From positions 3,596,001-3,660,000 of the forward strand of contig NC_015572.1 in the NCBI RefSeq assembly GCF_000214665.1: a stretch of 64,000 bases of DNA, in the 5' to 3' direction. The position numbers were made by a program, and so were the translations under genes. This document shows, one piece after another, positions 8,440-16,076 of this stretch (position 1 is its first letter; the number at the start of each line of letters is the position of its first letter). Origin of the DNA: Methylomonas methanica MC09 (lineage in GTDB: Bacteria > Pseudomonadota > Gammaproteobacteria > Methylococcales > Methylomonadaceae). The notes below the pieces were generated by a model. That model saw nothing but the letters and a program-made list of their open reading frames with translations, ran no database searches and had not been told where the DNA came from.

Positions 8440-8474
8440 CCGGGTATGCCCGCCAAACAAGCCTAACCCGGAAA

Positions 8475-8523
8475 TATGACAGCAATATGAAATTATCGAT
8501 ACAAGTTGTCACACAATTGACAC
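8475..8523 (+). promoter_or_regulatory. Tandem Pho-box-like sites before the alkaline phosphatase
   Basis: TTGTCAC (8506) and TTGACAC (8517) lie 11 bases apart, and a second pair TATGACA (8475) and TATGAAA (8486) also lies 11 bases apart. This is the 11-base periodicity of PhoB sites. The downstream gene encodes an alkaline phosphatase, the classical PhoB target. The pairing with the gene makes this more credible than the sequence match alone. Confidence 0.6.
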
Positions 8524-8597
8524 ATTGATTTTTTACTATTTGCGTATTGCATCGCACTTTTGCCGGCGATCACGATAGACAGATAGAGGACTTTGTT

Positions 8598-10115
8598 ATG
8601 CATTCCGACGATTTCAAACTGACATCCAGCGCCGTGATACTCGCCGCCCTGTTACTGGCAGCGACCGACACCAAAGCCGCCAATAGAGCGGAAACGCCGG
8701 AGTTCTGGTTGGAAACCGGTGCAAAAAACCTTCGCGAAGCCGAACACCTCAACCCCAACGAACGATACGCCAAAAACGTCATTTTGTTTGTCGGCGACGG
8801 CATGGGCATTTCCACCATCACCGCAGCGCGTATTTTGGAAGGCCAATCCAAACCGGACAACCGGGGCGGCGAGGAGAATTCCCTCAGTTTCGAGCAGTTC
8901 CCTTATCTGGCTCTGTCCAAAACCTACAGTGTCAATCAGCAAACACCGGATTCGGCGCCCACTATGACCGCGATTATCAGCGGCGTTAAAACCAATGACG
9001 GCGAGTTGTCGGTCGGCATGGACGTGTCCCGCCAGGAAAAAGATGCCTTCGTCATCAATGCCCACAAAGTGAAAACCTTGTTGGAGCAGGCTGAAGAACA
9101 TGGACTGTCGACCGGCATCGTCACCACCGCCCGTATTACCCACGCCACCCCGGCGGCCTGTTACGCGCATACCTCCGAGCGCGATTGGGAGTCCGACGCC
9201 AATCTACCGGCCGACGCCACGGTACACGATATCGCCAGACAATTATTGGAATTCCCCTACGGCAATGGCCTGGAAGTAGCGATGGGCGGCGGCCGCAGCA
9301 TGTTTTTACCCAACACCACGCCCGACCCGGAAGACGCCGGCAAATTCGGCAACCGGAAAGACGGCCTGGATTTAACCCAGCAGTGGCTGGGCCAATCGAT
9401 GAGATCGGCTTACGTCTACGACAAAAACGGCTTCGATGCCGTGGATCCGAAATACACCGACCATTTGCTGGGACTGTTCGAGCGGTCGCACATGGAATAC
9501 GAATACGACCGCCCGGGCGATAGCGGCGGCGAACCGTCTTTGACCGAAATGACCGAAAAAGCCATCGAGATTCTGTCCAAAAACCGCAAGGGTTATGTGC
9601 TGATGGTAGAAGCGGGCCGTATCGACCATGCCCACCACGCCGGCAATGCCTTTCGAGCCTTGACCGAAACCGTGGAATTATCTAATGCCGTACGCACGGC
9701 CGTGGCAAAAACCAACGCCAAAGACACGCTGATCGTAGTTACCGCCGACCACAGCCATACGTTTACCATTGCCGGTTATCCGCAACGCGGCAACCCCATT
9801 CTGGGCTTGGTCAAACATCCCGGTGCCGCCGACTATGCCAAAGACAGCAACGGCCTACCCTTTACCACGTTGGGATATGCCAACGGTCCCGGCTACCGAG
9901 GCCCGAACCCGCGGGCGGATTTAACCGGCATCGACACGGCGCATCCCGATTTTCTGCAGGAAGCGGCCATTCCCTTGCATGACGAAACCCACGCTGCAGA
10001 AGACGTGGCGATTTTTGCCCAAGGCCCCAAAGCCCATTTGTTCCATGGCATTCAGGAACAAAGCTATATTTACCAAGTCATGGCCAAAGCGCTCAAATTC
10101 AGGCCAGGGCAATAA
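8598..10115 (+). CDS. Alkaline phosphatase (PhoA family)
   Basis: The start is placed at the ATG at 8598 because it follows a GAGGA site and opens a signal peptide (ending TKA); an upstream ATG at 8547 would bury that signal. The 505-residue exported enzyme hydrolyses phosphate monoesters. The metal site motif GDGMG (near residue 58), the nucleophile Ser in DSAPTMTA (near 120), VEAGRIDHAHH (near 335) and VTADHSHTF (near 382) are all present, so it should be active with two zinc and one magnesium ion. Pho-box-like sites lie just upstream. The transposon's right end is 158 bases before the start and leaves those sites intact. Confidence 0.95.
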   Translation: MHSDDFKLTSSAVILAALLLAATDTKAANRAETPEFWLETGAKNLREAEHLNPNERYAKNVILFVGDGMGISTITAARILEGQSKPDNRGGEENSLSFEQFPYLALSKTYSVNQQTPDSAPTMTAIISGVKTNDGELSVGMDVSRQEKDAFVINAHKVKTLLEQAEEHGLSTGIVTTARITHATPAACYAHTSERDWESDANLPADATVHDIARQLLEFPYGNGLEVAMGGGRSMFLPNTTPDPEDAGKFGNRKDGLDLTQQWLGQSMRSAYVYDKNGFDAVDPKYTDHLLGLFERSHMEYEYDRPGDSGGEPSLTEMTEKAIEILSKNRKGYVLMVEAGRIDHAHHAGNAFRALTETVELSNAVRTAVAKTNAKDTLIVVTADHSHTFTIAGYPQRGNPILGLVKHPGAADYAKDSNGLPFTTLGYANGPGYRGPNPRADLTGIDTAHPDFLQEAAIPLHDETHAAEDVAIFAQGPKAHLFHGIQEQSYIYQVMAKALKFRPGQ

Positions 10116-10154
10116 TAGGCCGGGTTACCTGATGATAGAAAGTTCGCTGCCGCA

Positions 10155-10895
10155 TTGACCGTGACCGTGACCGTAAAACATTCAACTTTGCCGGGCTTGG
10201 TGCTGGCACTATGCTTAAGCGCCTGCACTACAACCCAGACACATCCGACAAAACCTCTGCGCGTCGACTTACCTTTACCCGACATCGCCGCAGAGTTTGA
10301 AACCCGTATCGAACGATTGGACTCGTCAAGCGACGCTCACGAACCGCAACGCTATCGGTGGCGCTTTTATCGTTCCGCCAAGCGGATAGAAACTCATCTG
10401 TTACCGGATAACAGCGGCGAAAGCTGGACTCAATTGCCCGACGGCGATATCGCCTACCAAAGACTGTTTCATACCCAAAAACAACTGATCGATTATCTGC
10501 CCGGCGATTTGAAAGCCATCGGCAGCCAACCGAACTGGCTTAGGCTTGCTACGCTGATTAACGCGGATCATCTGGAAAACTTCGTAGCGCAAAGTTCCGA
10601 TACTATACTGGGTCGCTCCGTTACCCACTACACCGATGACACCCGCAGCAATCCCGTTGAATTGGCTTGGCTGGAGGCGGAACAATTACCGGCCCTGCTG
10701 CGCAGACGTGGGCATGGACACACCGTGACTACGCGCCTGATCGCCGTGTACCGCCTTGACGACGCCCCGTGGGAACGGCCCAATTCAGACGCGTATCAAA
10801 CAACCGATTTTGCCGATCTGGGCGACAAGGAAAATAATGCCTTTATCAAAAGCATTTTGCCGCAATTAAAAGGCACTCAAAGCCACGAACATTAA
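10155..10895 (+). CDS. Putative lipoprotein of unknown function
   Basis: The protein has about 246 residues with a lipobox LSAC near residue 22, so it is probably anchored in the outer membrane. The start is uncertain: TTG at 10155 or GTG at 10161 or 10167. All three fall in a small GACCGT triplicate repeat, with no strong ribosome binding site. The body reads like a periplasmic globular domain with many Arg and Asp residues (ETRIERLDSSS, RYRWRFYRSAKRIETHLLP), and I do not recognise a family. It follows the alkaline phosphatase by 40 bases without a terminator, so the two are probably co-transcribed. Confidence 0.7.
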   Translation: MTVTVTVKHSTLPGLVLALCLSACTTTQTHPTKPLRVDLPLPDIAAEFETRIERLDSSSDAHEPQRYRWRFYRSAKRIETHLLPDNSGESWTQLPDGDIAYQRLFHTQKQLIDYLPGDLKAIGSQPNWLRLATLINADHLENFVAQSSDTILGRSVTHYTDDTRSNPVELAWLEAEQLPALLRRRGHGHTVTTRLIAVYRLDDAPWERPNSDAYQTTDFADLGDKENNAFIKSILPQLKGTQSHEH

Positions 10896-10926
10896 TGCCG
10901 CCTCGGTTAGCACAAATAACCGCGGT

Positions 10927-11670
10927 TCATTGCGCCCCTTGCTCTATCCAGGTTTTCACGATAGCCACATCCGCTTCCGAGAGCCGGTGACTGTCGGCCA
11001 TCGGCATATCAGTCCGGTTACCCGAAATGATGGCCAGCAACGGACTTTCAGTACTCTGTCCGGGCACAACCGAAGGCGCTGCGGGTTTGAAAAAATCCTG
11101 ACGTTGGTCGGCCCGAAAATCCGCCCATTGCTTATTTGGGCCATGGCAGGCAACGCAATGTTGCTGAAAAATCGGATAAACATCGTCCCAGAGCACATGG
11201 CTATCTGGCTTGGGTTCGGCAGCTTCAGCCATGGCCGGCGGCTGTTGTTCGATAGCTTGCCGGCTTTTAGCCTGGAAACCTCGCCTGGGCCGCTCGACCT
11301 CGACAACGTCCCGATTAGCCAGCCAGGCAAATCCGATACACAACGCAGCGAAAACCCCTATCACCCAAACCGCACTGCGCACCAGCGAAGGCTGGGGACT
11401 TTTCACCAATCCGCAGCGCTTGCCGATAACCGTCACCACCCAATTCCAATGCAGCGCTAAATGCACCACCAGCACCACCATAAGCCCAATGCTGATCCAA
11501 AAGTGCACATCGCCCCATTCATGGCGGCTCAACCCCCACAACGCATGGCTTTTGTTAGAGCCTGGCGGCAACGGAAAACGTAACAAATATCCGGTAGCCA
11601 ACATGCCCAAAAACAGTAATGTGGCGATCAAATCGATAATGATGTTTACAGCGGTTCGGTTTGCGCTCAT
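10927..11670 (-). CDS. DUF4405 membrane protein fused to a cytochrome c domain
   Basis: The ATG at 11670 is chosen because GTGAG precedes it at the right distance; a GTG at 11682 is the alternative. Residues 1-85 form two or three membrane spans with conserved His residues (SRHEWGDVHFW and HLALHWNW), as in DUF4405 cytochrome-b-like proteins. A third hydrophobic segment lies near 100-120. The periplasmic C-terminal part carries a single c-type heme motif CVACHG (about residue 175) in a PSD1/planctomycete-like cytochrome context with VVPGQSTESPLL. It probably passes electrons between the membrane and the periplasm. The donor and acceptor are unknown. Confidence 0.8.
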   Translation of the reverse strand: MSANRTAVNIIIDLIATLLFLGMLATGYLLRFPLPPGSNKSHALWGLSRHEWGDVHFWISIGLMVVLVVHLALHWNWVVTVIGKRCGLVKSPQPSLVRSAVWVIGVFAALCIGFAWLANRDVVEVERPRRGFQAKSRQAIEQQPPAMAEAAEPKPDSHVLWDDVYPIFQQHCVACHGPNKQWADFRADQRQDFFKPAAPSVVPGQSTESPLLAIISGNRTDMPMADSHRLSEADVAIVKTWIEQGAQ

Positions 11671-11764
11671 GATAAATCTCACATTGGAAAGTCCCCGAAA
11701 ACTATCTCACAGATACGCTGTAAACGGTTAATGTCCAGCTACTGCAACGGTCTAAGCCACACTA

Positions 11765-11882
11765 TTATTAACCCGGCCCTTAAATACCCTCCATTCGTCA
11801 TTCCAGAGAAAGCGGGAATCCTTTGCATCCACTGGGCTCCCGCTTTCGCGGGCGCGACGATATTCAAGGGCCGGGTTAATAA
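11765..11882. repeat. 118-bp palindromic repeat element
   Basis: The outer arms (11765-11785 and 11862-11882) are inverted copies with one mismatch, TTATTAACCCGGCCCTT and its complement. Inside lies a second, looser pair based on CATTCxxxxGAAAGCGGGAATCC and CCCGCTTTCGCGGG, the dispersed repeat type seen in many proteobacterial genomes. It encodes nothing. It looks like a REP/MITE-type element between a cytochrome gene and a small-protein gene. No clear target duplication is visible. Confidence 0.75.
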
Positions 11883-11946
11883 CTTCATAGCCGTTTGCAA
11901 CGTTGTTTACCCCTGGTTAAACGAAAAAGTGCGGGCTCATCCACGC

Positions 11947-11976
11947 ATGCAACAACCGTAATCCCGGTTGTTGCAT
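11947..11976 (-). terminator. Hairpin after the Gly/Met-rich gene
   Basis: A perfect 12-bp inverted repeat (ATGCAACAACCG / CGGTTGTTGCAT) with a 6-base loop lies 13 bases beyond the stop of the minus-strand gene. There is no T-run, so termination may be factor-assisted. Confidence 0.6.
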
Positions 11977-11988
11977 GGCAAATTCAGC

Positions 11989-12360
11989 TTATTGACCCGG
12001 CAGCATTTGTTGTGTTCGGTTCTGCTCCTGATTCATTTCCCGAAATTGCTGTTGACCGCCATTCTGATATTGGTCCGGGCTCATTTGCCGCATTCGATTC
12101 TGCTCCTGATTCATCTCCCGGAACTGCTGTTGGCTGCCGTCCTGATATTGCCCCGGCGCTTGCTGATGCTGGCGCAGACGCGTGCGATCGCGGTCCATAT
12201 CGCCGAAACCGCCTTGCCCCATGCCCATACTCTGCCCCCCTCCCATGCCTTGACCCTGCATGCGACCGCCTCCACCGCCGCCTCCCATGCCTTTGGCTTG
12301 GGTATTCAGAGCGACGCCTGCCAACAAGATAAAAACCAAACTCACTCGTGACTTTTTCAT
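11989..12360 (-). CDS. Secreted Gly/Met/Gln-rich repeat protein
   Basis: The ATG at 12360 has a GAGGAAA site and opens a signal peptide (ending TQA), giving 123 residues. The mature protein starts with a Gly/Met-rich stretch (GMGGGGGGG, GMGGGQSMGMGQG). It then has two copies of a 26-residue unit containing QQQFREMNQEQNR and ends PGQ. The abundant Met residues could bind copper(I), but that is inference. The adjacent upstream gene encodes a cytochrome c'-like protein 40 bases away, so they are probably one operon. I do not recognise a family. Confidence 0.7.
   Translation of the reverse strand: MKKSRVSLVFILLAGVALNTQAKGMGGGGGGGRMQGQGMGGGQSMGMGQGGFGDMDRDRTRLRQHQQAPGQYQDGSQQQFREMNQEQNRMRQMSPDQYQNGGQQQFREMNQEQNRTQQMLPGQ
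11997..12152. repeat. Two tandem 78-bp units in coding sequence
   Basis: Units start at 11997 and 12075, and a partial third starts at 12153, each with CCGG. They differ by scattered substitutions that mostly keep the amino acids, so the duplication has been kept in frame under selection. Confidence 0.8.
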
Positions 12361-12400
12361 GACTATTTTCCTCATATAATTAAGCAATGACCGCCGCCAT

Positions 12401-12889
12401 TCATTGTTTTTGCTGTGGTTGAATAAGCTGAATCTGATACGCCTCATGGCATACCGCACAAGTGCTCAGAGTGGTGCTGAGTTGCTGTAAGCTATGTTTG
12501 GTATCCTTTCTGGATTCCGCATCGGCGGCGATGCGATCGAAATCCTGATGAACGGCCATACCCAGCTGCATAAAAGCCGGCGGCAAAACGTCGTGCAGAT
12601 GATTCTCGGCCTTATGCCCCATGTGCATCCCCAAGGCGCTTGCCTGACGCGCAACTGCCGCCATGTCGTCCGCAGCCAGCGCGGCAAGCAGGGTTTGCGT
12701 GCCGGATAACAGAACCCGCATCTCGCCCAAGACATGCGCCCGCTGGGCCGCTGTCAATTCAATGACCTGCCGCCCGTCAGCCGCATCGGCCCACACGGTT
12801 CCATTGATCAAGGCTAATGCAAAGCTCAATCCCGCCAGTGCGGATTTTTGCGGTCGGACGAACAATCCCGTTAAGATGCTGCTTTTCAT
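12401..12889 (-). CDS. Cytochrome c'-like protein
   Basis: The 162-residue protein has an N-terminal signal peptide (hydrophobic segment about 17-33, ending VWA). It is otherwise helical and has a single heme motif CAVCH about 20 residues before the C-terminus, as in cytochrome c' type four-helix bundles. Several His and Met residues (LGMHMGHKAENHLHDVL, about residues 85-105) could bind metal. Cytochromes c' bind NO or act as electron carriers; which applies here is not visible. It shares an operon with the Gly/Met-rich protein downstream and is divergent from the two-component system gene. Confidence 0.75.
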   Translation of the reverse strand: MKSSILTGLFVRPQKSALAGLSFALALINGTVWADAADGRQVIELTAAQRAHVLGEMRVLLSGTQTLLAALAADDMAAVARQASALGMHMGHKAENHLHDVLPPAFMQLGMAVHQDFDRIAADAESRKDTKHSLQQLSTTLSTCAVCHEAYQIQLIQPQQKQ

Positions 12890-13035
12890 AATAAAGTCTC
12901 ATATATTAGATTTTATTAATATATTAGCAATAGAATGTTTCCAGCTGTTTTCCAAGCTGTAACAATATGTTTCAAATTGTTACAAATGACCCGGTTTGCC
13001 CTGCCGCCATTAACAACTCCAAAATTAATAAATCC

Positions 13036-13755
13036 ATGCACAAATCTGAAGACACACAACGCATCCTTATCGTGGACGACGATTGCGCTCTGCGGGAATT
13101 GGTAACGGATTACCTGAGCATGAGCGGTTTTTTGGTCTTTACAGCCGGCGACGGCCAAAGCATGCGCGCCGTGTTAAACGAACACAGCGTGGACTTGGTG
13201 GTAATGGATCTGATGCTACCGGGCGAGGACGGGCTGAGCCTATTGCGCTGGCTACGCGAACAGCACGGCCCACCGGTGATTATCGTATCCGCGCGCGGCG
13301 ACGAAGTAGACAGGGTAGTCGGACTGGAAATGGGCGCGGACGATTATCTGGCCAAGCCCTTCGGGCCGCGCGAACTACTGGCCCGCATTCGCGCGGTAAT
13401 ACGCCGTAGTAGCGAACCGGAGACTGGCGTAGAGGAGAAGGTGTTAGCGTTCGGCCCGTTTCGCCTGCATCTCAACAGCCATGTCATGAGCCGCGACGGC
13501 GCCGAAGTGCCGCTGACCTTCGGGGAGTTCAATTTGTTGCGGGTATTTCTGGAACATGCCAACCAAGTGCTGTCGCGCGACCACCTGATCAGCCTGTTGA
13601 AAGGCTACGAACGGTCGCCGTACGACCGTAGTATCGATGTGCGGGTAACCCGCCTGCGGCGCAAGATAGAACCCAAACCGGACAGTCCCGTTTATCTGCG
13701 CACAGTCTGGGGCGAAGGCTACTTGTTCACGCCAAGGGGCGATGAAAACCCATGA
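13036..13755 (+). CDS. OmpR-family response regulator
   Basis: The ATG at 13036 is chosen because it places the receiver domain near the N-terminus (ILIVDDD at residue 10); an ATG at 12967 is possible, and neither has a strong ribosome binding site. The receiver domain (residues 8-120) has the phosphorylation site in LVVMDLMLPGEDG (Asp about 57) and the Lys in YLAKPFGPREL. The C-terminal winged-helix domain (about 140-235) has the OmpR/PhoB pattern (LTFGEFNLLRVF, RSIDVRVTRLRRKIE). It overlaps its kinase gene by ATGA. The divergent cytochrome operon is a plausible target. Confidence 0.92.
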   Translation: MHKSEDTQRILIVDDDCALRELVTDYLSMSGFLVFTAGDGQSMRAVLNEHSVDLVVMDLMLPGEDGLSLLRWLREQHGPPVIIVSARGDEVDRVVGLEMGADDYLAKPFGPRELLARIRAVIRRSSEPETGVEEKVLAFGPFRLHLNSHVMSRDGAEVPLTFGEFNLLRVFLEHANQVLSRDHLISLLKGYERSPYDRSIDVRVTRLRRKIEPKPDSPVYLRTVWGEGYLFTPRGDENP

Positions 13756-15059
13756 GACGGCTGATCTCCCTGTTCCGTTGCACCGCGATGACGCTGGCCA
13801 TTGGGCTGTTGATTTTCCAAATCGCCGCCGCGGCCGCCATGTTTGCGAACCTGGTACTGCCGCTGGCTCACCGGTCCGCCGACGACCTGGCTGATTTACT
13901 GATTCTGTCCGCGCGCGTCTGGAACGAACTGCCGCCGGACAAACGCCCGGCATTTGAAACGGAAATACGCGCAAAATACGGACTGTCCCTGGTACATCCC
14001 CAAGCGGGGTCGGCGGATAAAACCGACTGGTATCCCTACATCCGCTTTTTGCGTTCGGCGCTGATTGCCCGCTTGCCCGGTCAAACGCCCAGCGTGTCGG
14101 AAGACGATCATGACCAGTTTCGGGTGAAGTTTTCCTGGTCGGGCCGGCCGATGCAATTCGAATTTTCCAAAGACCGCATCACCCCCCGCCCAAGTCTGGC
14201 TTTAGCTTGGGTCGTCCTATTCGGTATATTGGCGACGCTGATCCTGACCTGGCTGTTAGCGCGCCGGGTCACCGCGCCCGTGGCTCGACTGGCGGTAGCG
14301 GCACGGCGAATTGCAAATGCCGGGCATGTGTCGCCTTTACCTGAAACCGGCTGCGCAGAATTCGTCGAACTGGCGCGGGTCTTTAACGAAACGGCCCGCC
14401 AACTACAGGCGCAACGCGAGAACCAAACCACGCTGCTGGCCGGCGTTTCCCACGACCTGCGCAGCCCGCTGGCACGCATGAAGATGGCCGTCGGTATACT
14501 CGCGGAACAGAGCCCGTCTGCCCTTTTATCCCGCATGGAGCGGGACATTGCCGATATGGACAATTTAATCGGTGCGCAACTGGAACTGGCCCGCGCCCAG
14601 GAAAGCGAACCGACCGAACCCGCCGATCTGGACGAATTGTTACAGGACGCGGTTGAAGCGGCGGAAGCGCAAGCCCCCGGCCGGATGTATCTGCACGCTA
14701 CAGGCAGCATTTGTACGACCGAGATCGCCCCGGTAAGTTTTCGCCGCTGTATCGGCAACCTATTGGAAAATGCCTTGCGTTACGGCGGCGAAGGCAACAT
14801 ACACGTCGCACGGCGCTGCATCAACGGCTCGATATTTATCGGGGTCCGCGACCGCGGCCCCGGCATTCCGGCCCATCTTGCAGAACAAGTATTTCGGCCT
14901 TTCTACCGGCTGGAGTCCTCCCGCAACCGTATCACCGGCGGCAGCGGTCTGGGCTTGGCCATTGCCCGGCAACTGGCGGAAACGCAGGGCTGGAAAATAG
15001 CGATTAAGTCGCGCTGGCGCGGTGGCACCAGTGTCTGGCTACAAATAACATCGCCATGA
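13752..15059 (+). CDS. Sensor histidine kinase
   Basis: This 435-residue inner-membrane kinase overlaps the regulator gene by 4 bases (ATGA). Membrane segments lie near residues 12-34 and 147-170, enclosing a periplasmic sensor loop of about 110 residues. A HAMP linker follows (RRVTAPVARLAVAARRIA). The phospho-acceptor motif is SHDLRSPLARMK (His about 236), and the ATP-binding domain has LLENALRYGG (N box), DRGPGIP (G1) and GGSGLGLAIAR (G2). The overall layout resembles EnvZ-type kinases. The stimulus cannot be read from the sequence. Confidence 0.92.
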   Translation: MRRLISLFRCTAMTLAIGLLIFQIAAAAAMFANLVLPLAHRSADDLADLLILSARVWNELPPDKRPAFETEIRAKYGLSLVHPQAGSADKTDWYPYIRFLRSALIARLPGQTPSVSEDDHDQFRVKFSWSGRPMQFEFSKDRITPRPSLALAWVVLFGILATLILTWLLARRVTAPVARLAVAARRIANAGHVSPLPETGCAEFVELARVFNETARQLQAQRENQTTLLAGVSHDLRSPLARMKMAVGILAEQSPSALLSRMERDIADMDNLIGAQLELARAQESEPTEPADLDELLQDAVEAAEAQAPGRMYLHATGSICTTEIAPVSFRRCIGNLLENALRYGGEGNIHVARRCINGSIFIGVRDRGPGIPAHLAEQVFRPFYRLESSRNRITGGSGLGLAIARQLAETQGWKIAIKSRWRGGTSVWLQITSP

Positions 15060-15070
15060 AGTGTTTAAGA

Positions 15071-16030
15071 CTATAAACCCAATACCCTAAACTCGGAACA
15101 CGGGACCGAGCGTTGCCAAACTCGTTCGAATTCTTCCTGCAAGCGACGATTTCTTGCCGGCAGATTCGGGCTCCAATGCCCTTCGTAGCGGTTGCCGAGC
15201 AAGCGAAACAGGTAGCCGTCGCTATCATTGAGCAGAAATGCGGATAGATATTGCAAATCCTCGGATTCCACGGGCGTACGTATCTGAAAATGCGACGTCA
15301 ACCTTTGCGCCAGCTCCAAGAGCGGGTGTGTCTGACCTCTAAGGTTAGCGGGTTCTTGAATGATGATCCGCACGCCGCCGCCGCGATTACGCAGCGCCAG
15401 CTGTTTAAGCGCTTCCACGATTTCAGGCTGCCCGTACAGGGCATACTCCAAATCCCGGCTGTAAATAGTCAGTTGACGCCGGGCACCCTGAATCAGTTGC
15501 AGCGTGGCGGCCACGGCGGATTCCAATGTCTCCAGCCGAGACGCCTCGATCGAAGCGGTTTTGGGCCTGGGACTCGGTCGTTTTGCAGCCTCCACCGGCG
15601 GCAGCGGCAAGAGCATGGTTTGGTGGGGAATGCCCGCTTCTTGGAATACCGCGCCTTCCGCGACAAAACCGAGTTTCCGGTAAAACTCCAGCGCAGACAC
15701 TTGCGCATTGGCTGAAACCGTTGTCAGCCCCAGCGCTCGGGCTTTTTCGATTAACACGCGCAGTAAGGACTGACCGACCCGTTGCCCCCGCCAGTCGCGC
15801 AACACCGCCATGCGGCCGATTTTGCCCTGCGGCGATAAGCGGCCTGTCGCTATCGGCCGGGACTGCTCATCGCGGGCGATAAAGTGGTGACATTGCCGGT
15901 CGAGTTCGTCGAACTCGATTTCCGCCGGTATCCGTTGTTCGACCACGAACACCTGATGCCGCACGGAATGCAGTGCATCGTAATCGGCCTCAAAATTGGC
16001 GGGTTCGAGGTAATAGTTTGTGATATTCAT
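15071..16030 (-). CDS. GNAT acetyltransferase with C-terminal DUF7931-like domain
   Basis: Residues 1-150 are a GNAT domain of the ElaA-like type: FEADYDALHSVRHQVFVVEQ opens it, and RGQRVGQSLLRVLIEKA near residue 83 is the acetyl-CoA binding turn. After a linker, residues about 165-319 form a second domain (RRQLTIYSRDLEYALY) of the kind found fused or adjacent to such acetyltransferases in gammaproteobacteria. The acetyl acceptor is unknown. It lies tail-to-tail with the kinase gene, with only 11 bases between the stops and no obvious terminator. Confidence 0.85.
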   Translation of the reverse strand: MNITNYYLEPANFEADYDALHSVRHQVFVVEQRIPAEIEFDELDRQCHHFIARDEQSRPIATGRLSPQGKIGRMAVLRDWRGQRVGQSLLRVLIEKARALGLTTVSANAQVSALEFYRKLGFVAEGAVFQEAGIPHQTMLLPLPPVEAAKRPSPRPKTASIEASRLETLESAVAATLQLIQGARRQLTIYSRDLEYALYGQPEIVEALKQLALRNRGGGVRIIIQEPANLRGQTHPLLELAQRLTSHFQIRTPVESEDLQYLSAFLLNDSDGYLFRLLGNRYEGHWSPNLPARNRRLQEEFERVWQRSVPCSEFRVLGL

Positions 16031-16076
16031 AGCTTAATACGATGATGACTAAATCAAATACCTATGACGGAAGATC

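Noticed and set aside
11765..11882. rho-independent terminator
   Set aside because: The palindrome is far too long and has no T-run; a repeat element explains it better.
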